Source: Reticulitermes speratus
Lineage: Eukaryota; Arthropoda; Insecta; Blattodea; Rhinotermitidae
Length of the DNA stretch: 64,000 bases
Direction of reading: 5' to 3'
Assembly (NCBI GenBank): GCA_021186555.1
Contig: JAJKFL010000014.1
Location: forward strand, 21,521,033-21,585,032
Part shown: piece after piece, positions 11,225 through 24,300 of the stretch
Layout: the number at the start of each line of letters is the position of its first letter
Numbering within the stretch: the first letter of the stretch is position 1
Notes under the pieces: model-generated
The model's input: only the letters and a program-made list of their open reading frames with translations
Database searches by the model: none
What the model was told of the DNA's origin: nothing
Translations under genes and position numbers: made by a program

Positions 11225-14200
11225 ATGGGAAAGGTGAGTTGAGGGTATTTAGGTTATTCGAAATGCAGTGTAATGGCTTACTGCCTAGCCGACATTAAAC
11301 TGCCTGTTGAAAATACCTGTCAAAGAGGTACGGGTTTTTATTGAATTACATTTAATGAAGACAGGAATATAAAAACCGTTGAAGACTGACATTAATTTAA
11401 GTCATATAAAACTTCCTTTCCAACCTCACAGAGAACAGAGTGACCATTATAAAACAAATGTGTTAGTACTGTTTAAGACAATAATCGCTACTTTTTGTGA
11501 AAATGTTATGAAATGTACATACATATACGTTATGGAAAAATTCGGATTTTCGTAATCTTGCAGGGGTTTTATATAATTTACCACTAGGCTTGAAACGGTT
11601 AGTATACTTAAAGATGTTACGTTTGCATACATAGAAATGTTATGCTTCGGTTTAGAGTTGATCAAGGACTTTTCTGTAATTCCAAAGTCTCCGAACAAGC
11701 GGCAGCATTGGCTAAACTCCACTTCCAACTACGATTCCCGCCCGCCAACCAGCCTTTATGGACTTTCACATATTTGGGAAGTGCATATTAAAATCTCTGG
11801 CTCTTTCTACTCGTCTGTATGCATGCACCTAGTCGAGAACTGCTGACGGGATCTTCAAGAAATTTTTATAGTTGAATTTGAAAAGAAATTAACAACAGGA
11901 GGCAAATTAATTTTGGTTAAAATCGGATAAATACTCGTGTAACTAATATTAAATTAAAAAGTATATGGATTCTGCCTCATTTTCAACATCCGTAGGCCTA
12001 TGGATTTCTGCCACATTTTCAGCATACCTAGGCCTATGGATTTCTGCCACATTTTCAGCATACCTAGGCCTATGGATTTCTGCCACATTTTCAGCATACC
12101 TAGGCCTATGGATTTCTGCCCCATTTTCATCATTCATAAGCCTACCCATTATTCTACATAAAAATACAATCTTGGTTGGGTTTGGAATGCATTGTGAAAA
12201 AGTTTGTTTTATTTCTGTAATTTAGTGCTCTTTTAAGACACGATACTGACGCTTCAGCCTTCATTGTTATTGCACTACAAGCTTTATTCTAATTCTAGCA
12301 ACCAACACAATTGGGCGTAATATGCTGGTAGAAAACGGAGATAAACGTAGTGGTTGTTGTGTAAAGAAAGTGGAAGGACACGAGTTAGATACTTGCATTT
12401 GTTCTCGTTTTTCTTGAAATTATCAGATCTTAGAATTCAAGAGTTAAAAATTCACATGGAAGGGGAATGGTTTGCGTGTTAACTCTGTTTTTTTGAGTAT
12501 AAATATTCTGAATGAAAGCAAAAAGCTTATTTCCAAAGTCTTATTCGAAGGTATTCGTTCATGTGGTGCAGAAACATGGGTACTAATTACGCAACAGACT
12601 AGTAAACTGCTTGTAACTGAGATTGTTGTTTAGACAGGAACCGCAAGGAACTCGAGGAAAGAAAAGTTCCGAAATTACACTATTAGAGCAACTGTGAATA
12701 AGGGGAGAATATATTTACTCGTAGAAGTAATTACAGGAAAACGGCTACGACGGTTTGAACATGAAAAGAAAATGCCAGGAAAGAGTGCCATGAAGAATCC
12801 TATAACGGTAATCAGAGGGAAAACGAAAGAAGGGATGACCAAAGAAAGATCTATGGATGGAGTCGAGACGTAGTATGTCTAATAATGTACTGACAGAAGA
12901 GGATAGTAGAGAGAGGGATATGTGGAGAAACTTAGGTCTGGGTGAAGGAAACCGTTGTACAGTGGAAATACCCTTGAATGAATGAATTAAACATTTTTGA
13001 GTCAATAAAAGAGTGAACGGGCCAGAACTCACATTTATGACTTTTTGTTTGTTTTCTCAGGCGCTCCAAATAAGTGTGAGTATAACACCTCACCACGTAC
13101 ATGTATTTTTCCTACAGAAATTCTCAGCCTTAAGTATCCAGTGATTTTAATGTGGGCTACCTTTTTCAATGTCACATTTCCACAGCACTTAGTGGTATCG
13201 TCTGAAATTAATAAATCCCCCTCCTACCACAAGCCATAAGCTTGTATCTTTCCACTGGACGCCATGTAGCTTATGTTATGTGACCTAGCAGGCAGCTGAG
13301 ATTGTAAGTGTGGGCATTGTCTTCACAGCAAGGCTCATCCTCAGGTTGCTGACGGACGGGACCGTCTCCTGATACGGATAATACCTGTGAATATATTGCA
13401 TAAGGGTTCCTCGTCCGTCTTGGATGTTGGATGGCGAAGCTAACAACTTCTGGAATTAAAAATAGGAAACTAGCATGCTGCGAAATGGAACAGGGGCTTT
13501 GAGTTTTTAAGCTTACGGATGCTTTGACCCTGCTTAAGAAACGGGAAAGGGACATGCGATTTTGGATTTTAATTAAAGACGTATGGCGCTGTATGTGAAA
13601 GAAATTCAGCTGGCTCAGGATAGGGCCCGGTGGTGGGCTCTTAAAGACACGTTAATGGAACTTCGGCTGTCATAAATGGTTAAGAATTTCTTGATTGAAT
13701 GAGCGACTGTGAGCTTTTAACAAAGGGCTCTAATTTATGGAATTAGTAGGGCTGTGGTTTCTCTCCGACTGCTTCCTCGATGCCGTGGATTTCGAAGACA
13801 CATTACTGCATGAACAAAAGTTTTACTGGTCGCATTCCTGAGTGAGCAAAGTTCAAGTCAAGTAATTAAATCACCTGCCCTGAGAATAAATTTTAGCATG
13901 TGGTAGTTTTTCAAGTTTTCCCAGGTAGTTTGGGGTAACCGTACAGGCTTTGTGTTTTTGTTTTTACAACATTCATGCTGCATGTCCTAGCTAATTTTTA
14001 GGCAGTGAAGAGCGTAAATTCTTCAAGTAGCGTAAATTCCTATGCTTTATATGAAGTAAAGAAAGGATTCAGATAAATGTCACAATTACATTTTTTATAT
14101 ATTAAAATATTTGTGGAAAACTCTTAAACAAGAACGGGTCAAAATGTGCAACAGATCACACTGAAAACCTCTATTACCTGATTTGATATTCATAAAAACA

Positions 14201-16702
14201 TGTACATAAGCAACTGAAGTTCCTGGTGTACTGAGGTCCTGCTAATCCAGGTACAGGCACAGACAGGCAAAAAGTACTGCACTTACACCTGAAAGTTTAT
14301 TTTACCAACAGATTCTACTAATTTTCTGCGCTGTGTCGCTAGCAAGCGTTTTGGCTGAGCCTCCAGTGGGAGGTCCGTATTTACCTCCAGGCCAGCAGCC
14401 TTCCAGCCAGTATGGCGCTCCGTCTTCGGCCAGATTTGGAGGTGCTGGAGGCATTTCGACGCAATACGGCGCGCCTGCTTCCAGCCGATTTGGAGGAGCT
14501 GAGGGTATTTCGACACAATATGGCGCTCCTCCTTCTAGCCGGTTTGGAGGAGCCGGAGGTCTTTCCACACAATACGGGGCTCCTGCCTCCAGCAGATTTG
14601 GAGGAACTGGAGGTCCTTCGACACAATATGGTGTTCCTGCCTCCAGCCGATTTGGCGGAGCTGGAGGTCTGTCGAAACAATATGGAACTCCTTCTGGACG
14701 ATTTGGAGGACCTGGAGGTCTTTCGACAAAGTATGGTGCTCCATTATCCGGCCGATTCGGAGGGCCTGGAAGTCTGTCTACACAGTACGGACCTCCAGTT
14801 TCTGGACGATTTGGAGCTGCTGGAAGTCTGTCAGAACAATATGGCGCTCCTTCCGCTCGAATTGGAGGTGCTGGAAGTCTATCTACACAGTACGGTGCTC
14901 CCTCGTCCGGCAGATTTGGAGGTGCTGGTGGTGGTGCTCCTGCTTTTGGCGCAGTTGGAAGTGCTAGAAGTCTTTCTGCGCAGTATGGTGCCCCTGGTTT
15001 TGGACGGGCTGGCGGTTCCACCTCGCAGTACGCTGCCGGCGGCGGATACAACTATGGGCGTGGAGGTTACAGTTCTGAGGAAGATGCTTTGTCCGTAAGT
15101 ATTACAAATTAAAATATACGGTGTCCAGTTTATCGACGGTCTAAGCCACATGTAGCTGGCAGAATTCCCACATAAATGTGCGGCCATTACCGAAGTATCG
15201 TACAGCTGAAATGTCCATTAATTCTAGTGCTTAAAACTGAAAGTTAGGTTGGTGAAAATTCTGTGCAGATAGTATGATGTTTTCTGTGGACGTTCCGGCA
15301 TTTATTCTTTAACGGTTTTCATTTTTAACCCACATGGAATGAATTTCCAAGTACTTTATTAGATAATCACAATTATCAACTGTGAAATTCTTGGATTTTG
15401 AGTGTGGTGCTGCTTCTGATACGCGTTACTGAGTAAGTGACCTACTTTACTGAACAATTAATACTGGTTTTTTATCTCTTTGTAATGACGTTACACTCTT
15501 CTGTGTGGCCCTAGTGATATATGGAATTTGAGCATTTATATTTATGCGATATTCTTTTCATAAAGCGTATGCAATGATTCAGGATTGCTAGCGTCTGTCT
15601 GTCCTCATCTCATGATTCTAAAACGGAATTTTTTGCACAATACAAATATTAAAAAAAAAGAGGAGGTGAGAGCTGCTTAAGATATACAACATTTATTTGA
15701 AATTTTTTAATTATTTTATTACGTAACGATATAAAAGCGAAATAATTTCTGCATCTGTAAAATTTGTTATCTCTGATGGAATTACCTTCGTAGCAATATG
15801 TTTTCATCTGCAATTGATCAGTGCCTCGTCCAATGATGTATGAAAAACCGCGAAGAAACGTACTGGAATATATTTTCAAAACATTTAAGTAATTATGAAA
15901 ATAGATGTAGAACTCTAGTGGCGGGGCATCAACCAATTACAGAACCTACCTACAGAGAACAACACTACACGAATATTCACTCTTCTTTGATCCACATTTG
16001 AATTCGCTTTCCCAATGTTCAAGCGCTCCAAAGTCATCAGCGTGACATGTAAACGCAAAGTGCAAGGAAGTTGTCAGTTTCAGATATTTAGGAACAGAGT
16101 TTTCAATGACGAGGCTTGAAACTGTCCCTCTTCATGCTTGAGAGAACGCCAATTTCTTCAGCAGGATCAGTATCAGTTGTCACGCAGATTTTATTTTAAC
16201 TATTCTACAGCCTACATTGCCCATTGAGTAAAGTGGATCAGTGACGTAAACAAAGCCCACGAACGACACTTCATATTTTGTGCACTGTGTCGTGCCTTCA
16301 GAGATATCAAAGACAGTTTGTGTGATATGTCTGAAGATTTGGCTTTTGAACAAACATAAGGTTAATGTACAATTTGTCAACGTGCTGACCTTTATGTAGG
16401 CTTATTCTTTAATTCCCTAAACACAGAAACAACTCTGACATACCAAACTCTCCTTCTAGGAACCAGCCAACTACGAATTCTCGTACGAAGTAGATGATAT
16501 TGCATCAGGCAGCGAATTCGGTCATGATGAAAGCCGTCAGGATGAAGACGCAAGGGGCTCATACCACGTGCTACTTCCAGACGGTCGCCGTCAGATCGTG
16601 GAGTACGAAGCTGATGTCGAAGGGTACAAGCCACAAATCCGCTATGAGGAAACTGGGGTTGGGATCTACCAAGGTTCTAGAGGAATAGGAGGGCCCTATT
16701 AA
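11225..16702 (+). CDS. Gene A: pro-resilin-like cuticular protein with RR-2 chitin-binding domain (three coding exons)
   Basis: Exons are 11225-11233 (Met-Gly-Lys, donor GTGAGT), 14312-15094 (acceptor after ACCAACAG, donor GTAAGT) and 16460-16702 (acceptor TTCTAG, stop TAA). Both introns (about 3.08 and 1.37 kb) are phase 0, giving about 344 aa. The signal peptide is about 18 residues, with predicted cleavage before Glu-Pro-Pro. Exon 2 then encodes about 11 copies of a 17-18 residue repeat built on QYGAP and RFGG, one Tyr per unit. Exon 3 is the complete RR-2 domain (YEFSYEV, GHDESR, LLPDG, QIVEYEAD, EGYKPQIRYEE) with a tail ending GGPY. Known of the family: RR-2 binds chitin in rigid or elastic cuticle, and Tyr-bearing repeats can crosslink through dityrosine. 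Inferred: a secreted cuticle matrix protein. It converges with gene B. Exon 1 was chosen for its MGK codons, donor and TATA box, by analogy with genes B and C. Confidence 0.9.
11963..12145. repeat. 36-bp minisatellite in intron 1 of gene A
   Basis: About five copies of a unit containing GGCCTATGGATTTCTGCC and ATTTTCAGCATACCTA, starting at 11995, 12031, 12067 and 12103 with degenerate edges. The unit is 12 codons long, so both strands stay open through it; I read this as a repeat effect, not a gene. Confidence 0.9.
12540..12985 (+). mobile_element. Decayed LINE 3' end
   Basis: Reading across stops gives SCGAETWVLITQQTSKLLVTE and later KMPGKSAMKNPITVIRGK, in the order of a LINE C-terminus. A GAATGAATGAAT tail is at about 12972. 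In intron 1 of gene A. Confidence 0.6.
13605..13745 (+). mobile_element. LINE 3'-tail fragment
   Basis: CTCAGGATAGGGCCCGGTGG…TAATGGAACTTCGGCTG…TTTCTTGATTGA matches the tail following the 25.6 kb LINE coding end. In intron 1 of gene A. Confidence 0.6.
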
Positions 16703-16929
16703 TTGTACAAAAATAATTTGAGCCGATACTACTTCCGAAAATTGGAACTGATAATGTATAAGTGGAAACGATTGATTTATGACCTAGGACTTGATTGTAG
16801 TGTTCACTATAACTAGTTATATTTACGTTCACTGTACTGGCGTCAGACAAATGAGCTAGTCCCTTTCTAAACATGCGGCATACATGCTGTTGTGTTATCT
16901 CTTGCCATTGATCTATGTTCATGCAGCAG

Positions 16930-16935
16930 AATAAA
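16930..16935 (+). terminator. Candidate poly(A) signal of gene A
   Basis: AATAAA lies about 230 nt after the gene A stop codon and is the first canonical hexamer I find there. A second one near 17372 is an alternative. Confidence 0.45.
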
Positions 16936-17404
16936 ATTCCCTGTTTTGTCGTAATATGTTGTCGAATTTGAAAGAAAATTAATCGCCGTGTTGTATCAGA
17001 GCACCTAAATAACACATCACACTTATTTTTCTGATTGTTCCTGTGCAGTGAACATCATCAAAGCATTGTTTTGGGATAGCAACTGTGACTAACACAGGAG
17101 AGGGTAAAGAAATACAAAGGCCCATCGACGGCATCTTTCGTTGGTAGATCCAGCGATTTGTAGCGGTAATTTGTAGATATAAGGTTAAACACTCTTTGTA
17201 TATATATATTCATAAAAGATGTGTTTCATTCTTTTAGAATGTCATATTAAACGCCAGTATGCTTGCTTTAGGTGATTAAGTTGTATTTTACTGGGTAAAA
17301 TATATATAAGATTTTCATGTATACGTTGCATGTGTAAGTTGTTTGCGTGTATTTAGTGCATTTATGAATGTAATAAATCTTACATTTCACACGACAGAAT
17401 TTTC

Positions 17405-17690
17405 TGTACGACCTAATCGGGATAGCGTATTCGGTAGACAGTAGGCTACTGGATGCACGGTTCGGGGTTCGAATCCTGGAAGGGGCAACATATTTTTATC
17501 CTCTGACCGACTATGTGGCCCACCCAGCCTCCTATTCCGTGCATATCGGGGTCCTTTACTGGAGGTAAAGCGACCGGGGCGCGATGTTGACCACTCACCT
17601 CTATCTTGTGCCGAGGTAAAGAATGAGTGGAATATACATCTTCCCACCTCCATGTGCTTTCATGACGTGGGCACGAACAACCTTTTTTTT
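17405..17690 (+). mobile_element. tRNA-derived SINE, family 2
   Basis: A tRNA-like head (CGGGATAGCGTATTCGGTAG) and B box (GGGTTCGAATCCTGG) lead into a body with GGGGTCCTTTACTGGAGG and GTAAAGCGACCGGG, and a poly-T tail. Just downstream of gene A. Confidence 0.75.
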
Positions 17691-18004
17691 TTTTTCCTTT
17701 TCACTCCTAATTAATTTTTCGTTGTCTCTTAATTTATAATTCACGTGTTATATGCATTTTATATTTTGGTATGACGTTAAAGTCAGTTGGATTTGAATGA
17801 TTTTTAGCTTCTTGTTAATTTAAGGATATTTAGACATAAGTATTAAACACATTAAAATAAGAAATGTTGAAGAATTTAATTTTGACAAATACTTGTGGAC
17901 TTATACCATAGCACAAATAGGAAAATATAATTAAATGACACTTGTAAAACTGAATGTGGTGGTGATGTATTTACCTGGTAAATTGGGAGGGAACTGTCTT
18001 AACC

Positions 18005-18130
18005 TCCCAGACGCGAATTGATGTGGCTGAGGATAGGGTCAAATGGCGATCTGTTGTGAAAACGGCAGTGATTATTTTGATTTCATAAAATGCGGATAAT
18101 TTGTTGATCAGTTTTAACTTCTGAAGGAAT
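18005..18130 (+). mobile_element. LINE 3'-tail fragment
   Basis: GCTGAGGATAGGGTCAAATGG and CATAAAATGCGGATAATTTG match the same LINE tail, diverged. Confidence 0.55.
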
Positions 18131-18174
18131 CCACTCCTTGGAGATAGCACCTGTACTTGACGTAGGTTTTAAGA

Positions 18175-18350
18175 TGCCTACGCAGCATTGTAGAAATGAG
18201 TACCAGGAATCTTTCCTGGGGGGTGAAGGCAGCCGGTGAGTAGGGTTGACAACCTTACCACCTTCATGTGCCGATTGTCTAGAAATCTGGGAACCTCAAC
18301 CTCCTGGAACCCTAAGGGCCTGTCCAGGCTTGTAATGGGATTGCTTTGCT
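18175..18350 (+). mobile_element. SINE-like repeat related to the 37.3 kb copy
   Basis: Contains GTACCAGGAATCTTTCCTGG, AGGCAGCCGGTGAGTAGGG and CCCTAAGGGCCTGTCCAGGC, the last shared with 37325-37485. The TTTACC tail is not preserved here. Confidence 0.6.
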
Positions 18351-21184
18351 TTTTTTTTACGCAGCATTGTAAACATTTTGCCACCTGTTCACTAAGCCAA
18401 TCTGTAAGACGAAAATGGTCGAGTTGTGTACACAGACCAGTAATTTCATGTCAGAAGAGAACATGCTGGTACTTGTAATGACTGGGACAACAAGGCTGCA
18501 AAGGCTTCTTGCACAGTAAATGATCAGACTACACGCTTCAGTGAAGATAACGTTTGTGAATCTCTTTCATGAACAACGTCTCTTCGAACATTTCTTTCAA
18601 GCATTCTAACATGGATGTTTTCGGTTGGCCTGTATGGGCACCCAAAAGTCATATTTGACACACAATGTTAAGGTCAAATTTTGACATACGTAAGAAGAAT
18701 ATGTCGAAAACTTTTTCAAGATTTCAAGAGTAATTATTTAGGCCTGCATAAGAAATATTTAAGTCTAAAATGTCGAGTCTCTGAGTTTTACCTTGAACGG
18801 AGATAAGTACAGTCTCATAGGGGAAAGCACTGGCGAAGCAAATGTTCAAAATTGGTGTCCTTCCTATTTCCCGCACAGGTTTATACGATGTTGCATACTG
18901 CATCGCACACGTTCTAAAGCGTGAAGTATAATGTTTGTCGTAGCAGCACGTATACTTTCTTGAGGTCGTAAATGGTACATGGACGGGTATGACCACGGAG
19001 AAAGAAATCCATGAGCGTGAGGCATGCAAAAGGAGCATTTCTGTTTTGTCCTTAACAGTGTACCTCTCATTTATATAACCCATCATGTGTCATTCTACCT
19101 GCAACAAAAATTATAATGTTCCTTATGCGATAAAGACTTGTGGGACACCCGGCATATATATATTTATATATGGACTCTTTCTCTTTTCTTAGGGACTATA
19201 TATATATATGTATTTGTACATATATATGGGTTTGAGGTTTTGTGTAATACATTAGAACGTTGGAAGTAAGACGTAACATGTAGCAGGGAAACTTGTATGC
19301 TGATGATCTTCATAATTTGTATTCTTCTGCAAAATATAGAATGCCCTAAATTTCTGTATGACGCAGAAATGCTAATAATTACAAGCGATTATTAAAAGTT
19401 GAAATGTGAGTGAAAAGAAACAAATTGTTAGTTGAACTTCTGTTAAACTGTTACAAGGAAGTAGCTGCTTGTCTATGAATATTTCATAGCTGTAAGGAAG
19501 TGAAATTTACAGTTTTCTACTTTTATTCTGTGTTAGCAGGATTATACAATTAGCGAAATGAGATGGGCAAGGCTTGTAGCATGCATGAAAGTGATGCATA
19601 TGAGCTTGATGAGAACAGCCTACTTGTTAGGCCTAGGCATAAGGAGAATAATATTAAAAAATACAGCGCAGAAATGGGGTATATATTTGGAAACTATGTA
19701 TAATCTTTTGAGGCACATCATTCCTTTACTTTTTAGACAGCAGCTAAAACTTAAAGCCAGGCCTTCAGTAGGCTACGTATTTAACACGAATGTAGTTAAA
19801 CTACTGCTACATTCTTGAAATTTTACCCCCAACATTTCTTTCTCGTGACGTCGAATCTGGTATCATTCCCATTCTCTGTGTCAACATTTTTCTAATTTCA
19901 TTGCCACTATATTCAGAGTTGGGTAAGGAAAATTTCTCTGCACTTACTGTATATTAGTAGATGTTTTAAGGTACACTATAGACATAGGCATTCTTACTCC
20001 GTAAGAAGGCGCTGTACAAGAGTAATATGCTTAAGAGTTGGAAACCATTAATTATTTACTGGTGCTTACATTTAATGAATCTAACACATTTATAGGTACA
20101 GGGCGACAGCAGCAATTCTTCTCAAAATTGCAGTGTTCTTGGTTTTGATATCTTACAGCATGATTGCCAGGTTCAACGTTACCGCAAAAGCTGCTGCCTA
20201 ATCATCACAAAGGGAGCAGCGATTTTCCCCGAAACGTTGGAACATATCTACAAAGTTATAAGGCGTTAACATCAAATCTCACGTAGGAGATCTGTAATTT
20301 GCCCTAGAATTTGAAACCTGTTCTATTATGTTTCATAGCTTCAGTGTGTAGAGGTTTTCGTGAAAAAGATTTTAGGTTTTGAGTTTTTTTGTAGTTTCTT
20401 ACTTACTTTTGGACGATTTTTTAATACTGGTGCGTAAACTAAAGCTTGAAGTTCAGTTTTCCAGTATTAGTTGTGAAGTTGGCGTTCAAGACTATAAAAC
20501 AGGGGGTGTTTTTTTAGAGGTGAAAGTGTCGTGCAAGCACAAAGAGATTACCGACAAGATTTTTATGTCCGTCATTTTCCTTCAAAAAACTGTGTAATAA
20601 ATTTGGTTCGAAAATTTGCAGAAATTAGTTCTGTGTTGTTTAACCTCATAGGTGCTCTTGTAAGTCAGCGAACAGTAGGAACTGATGAAACAGTGTAATA
20701 TGTAGAGGAAGCAGTACGGTGTTGTCCAAGAAACATCAAAATGTCGAAGAAGGAACTAAAAAGTTTCCAGGAAATTTCTTTTAAATTCATAACTTCTAAT
20801 AAATAAATTACAATGAACACCCTTTAGTCTGCAGAATAGGAAGCAATTTTGTTAATGCCATCAAAGTAAACTCCCAACATTAATTTACGCAAGCCTATCA
20901 GAATAGTAGCAAGGTCCTGCGAAAATAAGATTAAAACATTTGTACCAACCTTCCTCTTCATGAAGAGTGTTTCCTCGCAGCCGTTCTTAGGTTTGCTATG
21001 TTTAAATGACTAGCAGTGCAGCAACTGTGAATTTTTAATTGAAATAATTTAATAGGCGGCTATTGTGTGACCATAAATAGTTATTAGCGAACTGGCGAAG
21101 GAAAGATTACAGGCAATGAATCATGTTTTACGTGGTTGAGGGTACGATTTTCTTTTAAATAAGAGTATATTTTTGTATAAATAA
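18351..21184. other. Intergenic region between convergent genes A and B
   Basis: Short AT tracts at 19150-19230. A weak LINE trace near 19555 (MRWARLVACM). GGGA…CCCCGAAACGTTGG at 20211-20240 recalls a degenerate hammerhead. No gene seen. Confidence 0.5.
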
Positions 21185-21190
21185 TTTATT
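21185..21190 (-). terminator. Candidate poly(A) signal of gene B
   Basis: AATAAA on the - strand lies about 125 nt past the stop codon, matching the spacing seen for genes C and D (about 135-145 nt). Confidence 0.55.
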
Positions 21191-21314
21191 GTACAAACAC
21201 TACAATTAAAATATATATGTACAAAACTTATTGTAAAAGCGTAATTAAGTACATTTCATATCTCATAAAATAGGCATAAGTTTCTATGAATAAAACCCTT
21301 TGTAATTCCTCGAA

Positions 21315-24300
21315 TTAATATGGCCCTTCGTGTCCCCTCTGCTGGAGTCCACTTTGGTATCCGGCTCCAGTATCCTCGTAGCGGATCTGTGGCCTGTATC
21401 CCTCCTGATCAGCTTCGTATTCCACGATCTGCAGCCGACCATCAGGCAAGAGCACGCGGTAAGAGCCTTGAGCATGTTCGTCCTGTCGACTTTCCTCTTG
21501 GCTGAAGTCGCTCCCAGACTCGGCATCCTGAACTTCGTAGGAGAACTCGTAGTTAGCTGGCTCCTATGACAACAGTTCTAAAATAACTTCTCATTTATAA
21601 AAGGCCATTCAACGAAGTTTATATAGTAGGGCAATATGAAAATGTAAGTAGCACACCTCCATATGCGTTTATTCATATAGGGGTTCATAAATTTTATGAA
21701 ATACATAATACTTAGAATTTTGACGTGAGTCAAGACCGCAAAGTGAGACGTTTTTGATCTGGAAATTAATAACAAGACCAGTTGTTTCTGTACTTTTGAC
21801 GGCGGAGGAAGTTGAGAAGCCATGAAGTAATTTAAACATTTAGACTACCTTTCCATCAACATCGAATAGGTATGTTAATTTTAAATAAAATGTGTAAAAG
21901 TGTTATATTATGACTTTCCTAAAAGAAAATGTAGAATTTAATATTTTCCAGAGAAGGCTTTTCGAATAGTAGCGTAAACGACGGCGACCAGGACTGTAAG
22001 CTGTTACAAAGACAACTTCGTAAATTTTCAGTAAATATTCAGTATATATTTCAGTAAATATAAATTGAGATACATTTTGAAACCAGAGGGCAAAATAATC
22101 AGTTTCGTACGTAATTATTCTACTGCTGTAGTATACAAAATTCGTAGGCTGTGTACTTACGGCCAGATCATCTTCTTGGGCATTGTATTGCCCCCTTGAA
22201 GTAGCGTATCCACCGTCCGGAGCGTACTGTGATTTGGGAACGTTGAATCTCCTTGAAGCTGATGGAGCACCATACTGCGTTGACACAGAGGTTGCGCCTT
22301 CAAATCGACTTGAAGCACCAGTGGCTCCAAACTGAGACGAGAGTGAGCTAGGACCACCAGATCGGCTGGAAATTCCAGGGACACCATATTGGTTTGATGG
22401 AATACTGGAAAATCCAAATCGATTTGCAGCACGGGGAGCACCGTATTGAGTAGACAAAGAATTGTCAGCACCAAAACGGCTGGAGACGCCAGGGGCTCCA
22501 TACCGGCTAGCGGGAGCGGTGGAGCCTCCGAATCGAGTAGAAGCTCCATTTCCTAACCGGCTTGAAGCAGCGGGAGCGCCATATTGTGTTGAGAGAAATC
22601 CAGCGCCACCGAAACGGCCAGAGGCACCAGGAGCACCATATTGAGCGGAAGGAATGCTGGACCCTCCCAGTCGGCCTAAAGACTCGGGCGTCCCGTACTG
22701 GCTGGACGGCTGCCTAGCATAGCCACCCAGATTTGCAGGAATGGGCGGTTCGGCCATGACGCATGACAGCGCCACGCTGACGATTATCAAGAGCTGCAAG
22801 AAATATTGGCATTTTGATTGGATAGATACGTGGTCTTGGGGGTGTTTTGAAGCCATTCTTTTACCAAGGGGCAGTCGTCGTAGTTGAAAGGAAATGTTGT
22901 CACCTTTGTCGGGAAATAACTGTGTGTTCGCTGTCCGAGTGATTCATTGAAGAGCTCTTCAATGGTTGATATCGTCAGACGAAATACCATCATTCTTCAT
23001 TATAGTACCAGAAGACTTGAATCTTCACCGACACCAATATGAGAACTTCAAATTTCACACAGGTTCCCTTCTTTATGATAAGCATTTCTGGGATATATTG
23101 AAGGGTATCTAGTTCGAATCTCGACTGACGAACCAACTACATTTTAATAAGTTCTGCCATGCTGATTCCGTGATAGCAGCTTGAAATTGGCAATTATTGC
23201 TTCCTTATCTGTTATCAACAATTCTCCATTATTACTCATTTTCAAATTTGACACAGCCCTAATTTATGATACAATTCCAGCATTTACCTTGGGAAAATTA
23301 TACACGCCATCAAACATCTTTCATGATATTAGGTACAACGGTTGAGCTTCGAAACGATTTGAACATCAGTATCAATGGAATTTAATACCGCCGCACCAAA
23401 CTTGCCGGTTAATATGATTTGGCTGGTAAATTACTGGCATATATGTTATGTGCTCTTTCTTTATTTTGCATAGGAACTTACTGACAGTGAACGTAGTTTT
23501 TGGTGGGTTGCTTAATAAGCTTCCCTATAATAATCAGTCGCTTATCCATCTCCCTCAAGTAAGTTCTTTTTCTAAAAGATAAAACTTAAAGTTGTTCCTG
23601 TGCACGCCAGGAAGGAATAGAGAGGAGAGGAATATTTCCACATATTCTTAATGTCGGCACTACTTGTGAGTAGTCAGCTTCATGCCCCGTCCTTTTTACC
23701 CCCGGTACCACTGAATAGGACGCTGGATGTGTACCACAGAAGGTCTGGACCCTGTGAAGTAGGAAAAAAATTCTTGTTCCTGTTGGGGATCGAACCGCAA
23801 TTCCCCGGCTGTCCAGCCGGTAGCCTAGTCACTATGCTGACTACGTCTTACCGGCTCATAGTTTATTAAGCCAATTTAATTTTAAGGTAAGAACGGCTGT
23901 AAGTGAAGCAGCGGAGTACAGTGAAGGTTACTGAAATTTGTTCTTGAATTTCAAAGTGCACATCCGAATACAGACTGTATTAGACCTTGAGACAGAATTC
24001 TTAGCGCATGTTTGTAGAGTCGTTCTAATACGCTGTGTAGAAACATCGACCGACAATCAGTTCTTTGTGAATTTTGTGGGAGGCGATATTTTAGGAGTAT
24101 AATTATCAGGACTTTGACGGCTTTATGATCGAATAAGTAAATTATTTCCGGAAACAGTGGTTGAAAATTTTAAACAGACCTTAACTCTGGTGAAATTTTA
24201 AAAAATATGATTTTACACCTTCAGAATATTAACCTTAATTTATCAATTTTGTGATGAATGTAGAATTCAGAATCGGATCTGTTTAATCAAGGACGGTGAA

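Noticed and set aside
11965..12225. Open frames on both strands through a 12-residue repeat
   Set aside because: The DNA unit is 36 bp, so frames stay open automatically. It lies in intron 1 of gene A and has no promoter or known domain.
14302..15098. Long open frames on the - strand (14302-15051) and in a second + frame (14412-15098) over gene A exon 2
   Set aside because: They are shadows of the repetitive coding exon: repeating codons keep other frames free of stops. The true frame has a signal peptide, splice sites and joins an RR-2 exon.
22797..22856. N-terminal extension of gene B from an ATG at 22856
   Set aside because: A strong acceptor (TCTTGCAG) ends at 22794, and the sequence before it has no signal peptide character. 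The micro-exon at 26295 completes a normal signal peptide.
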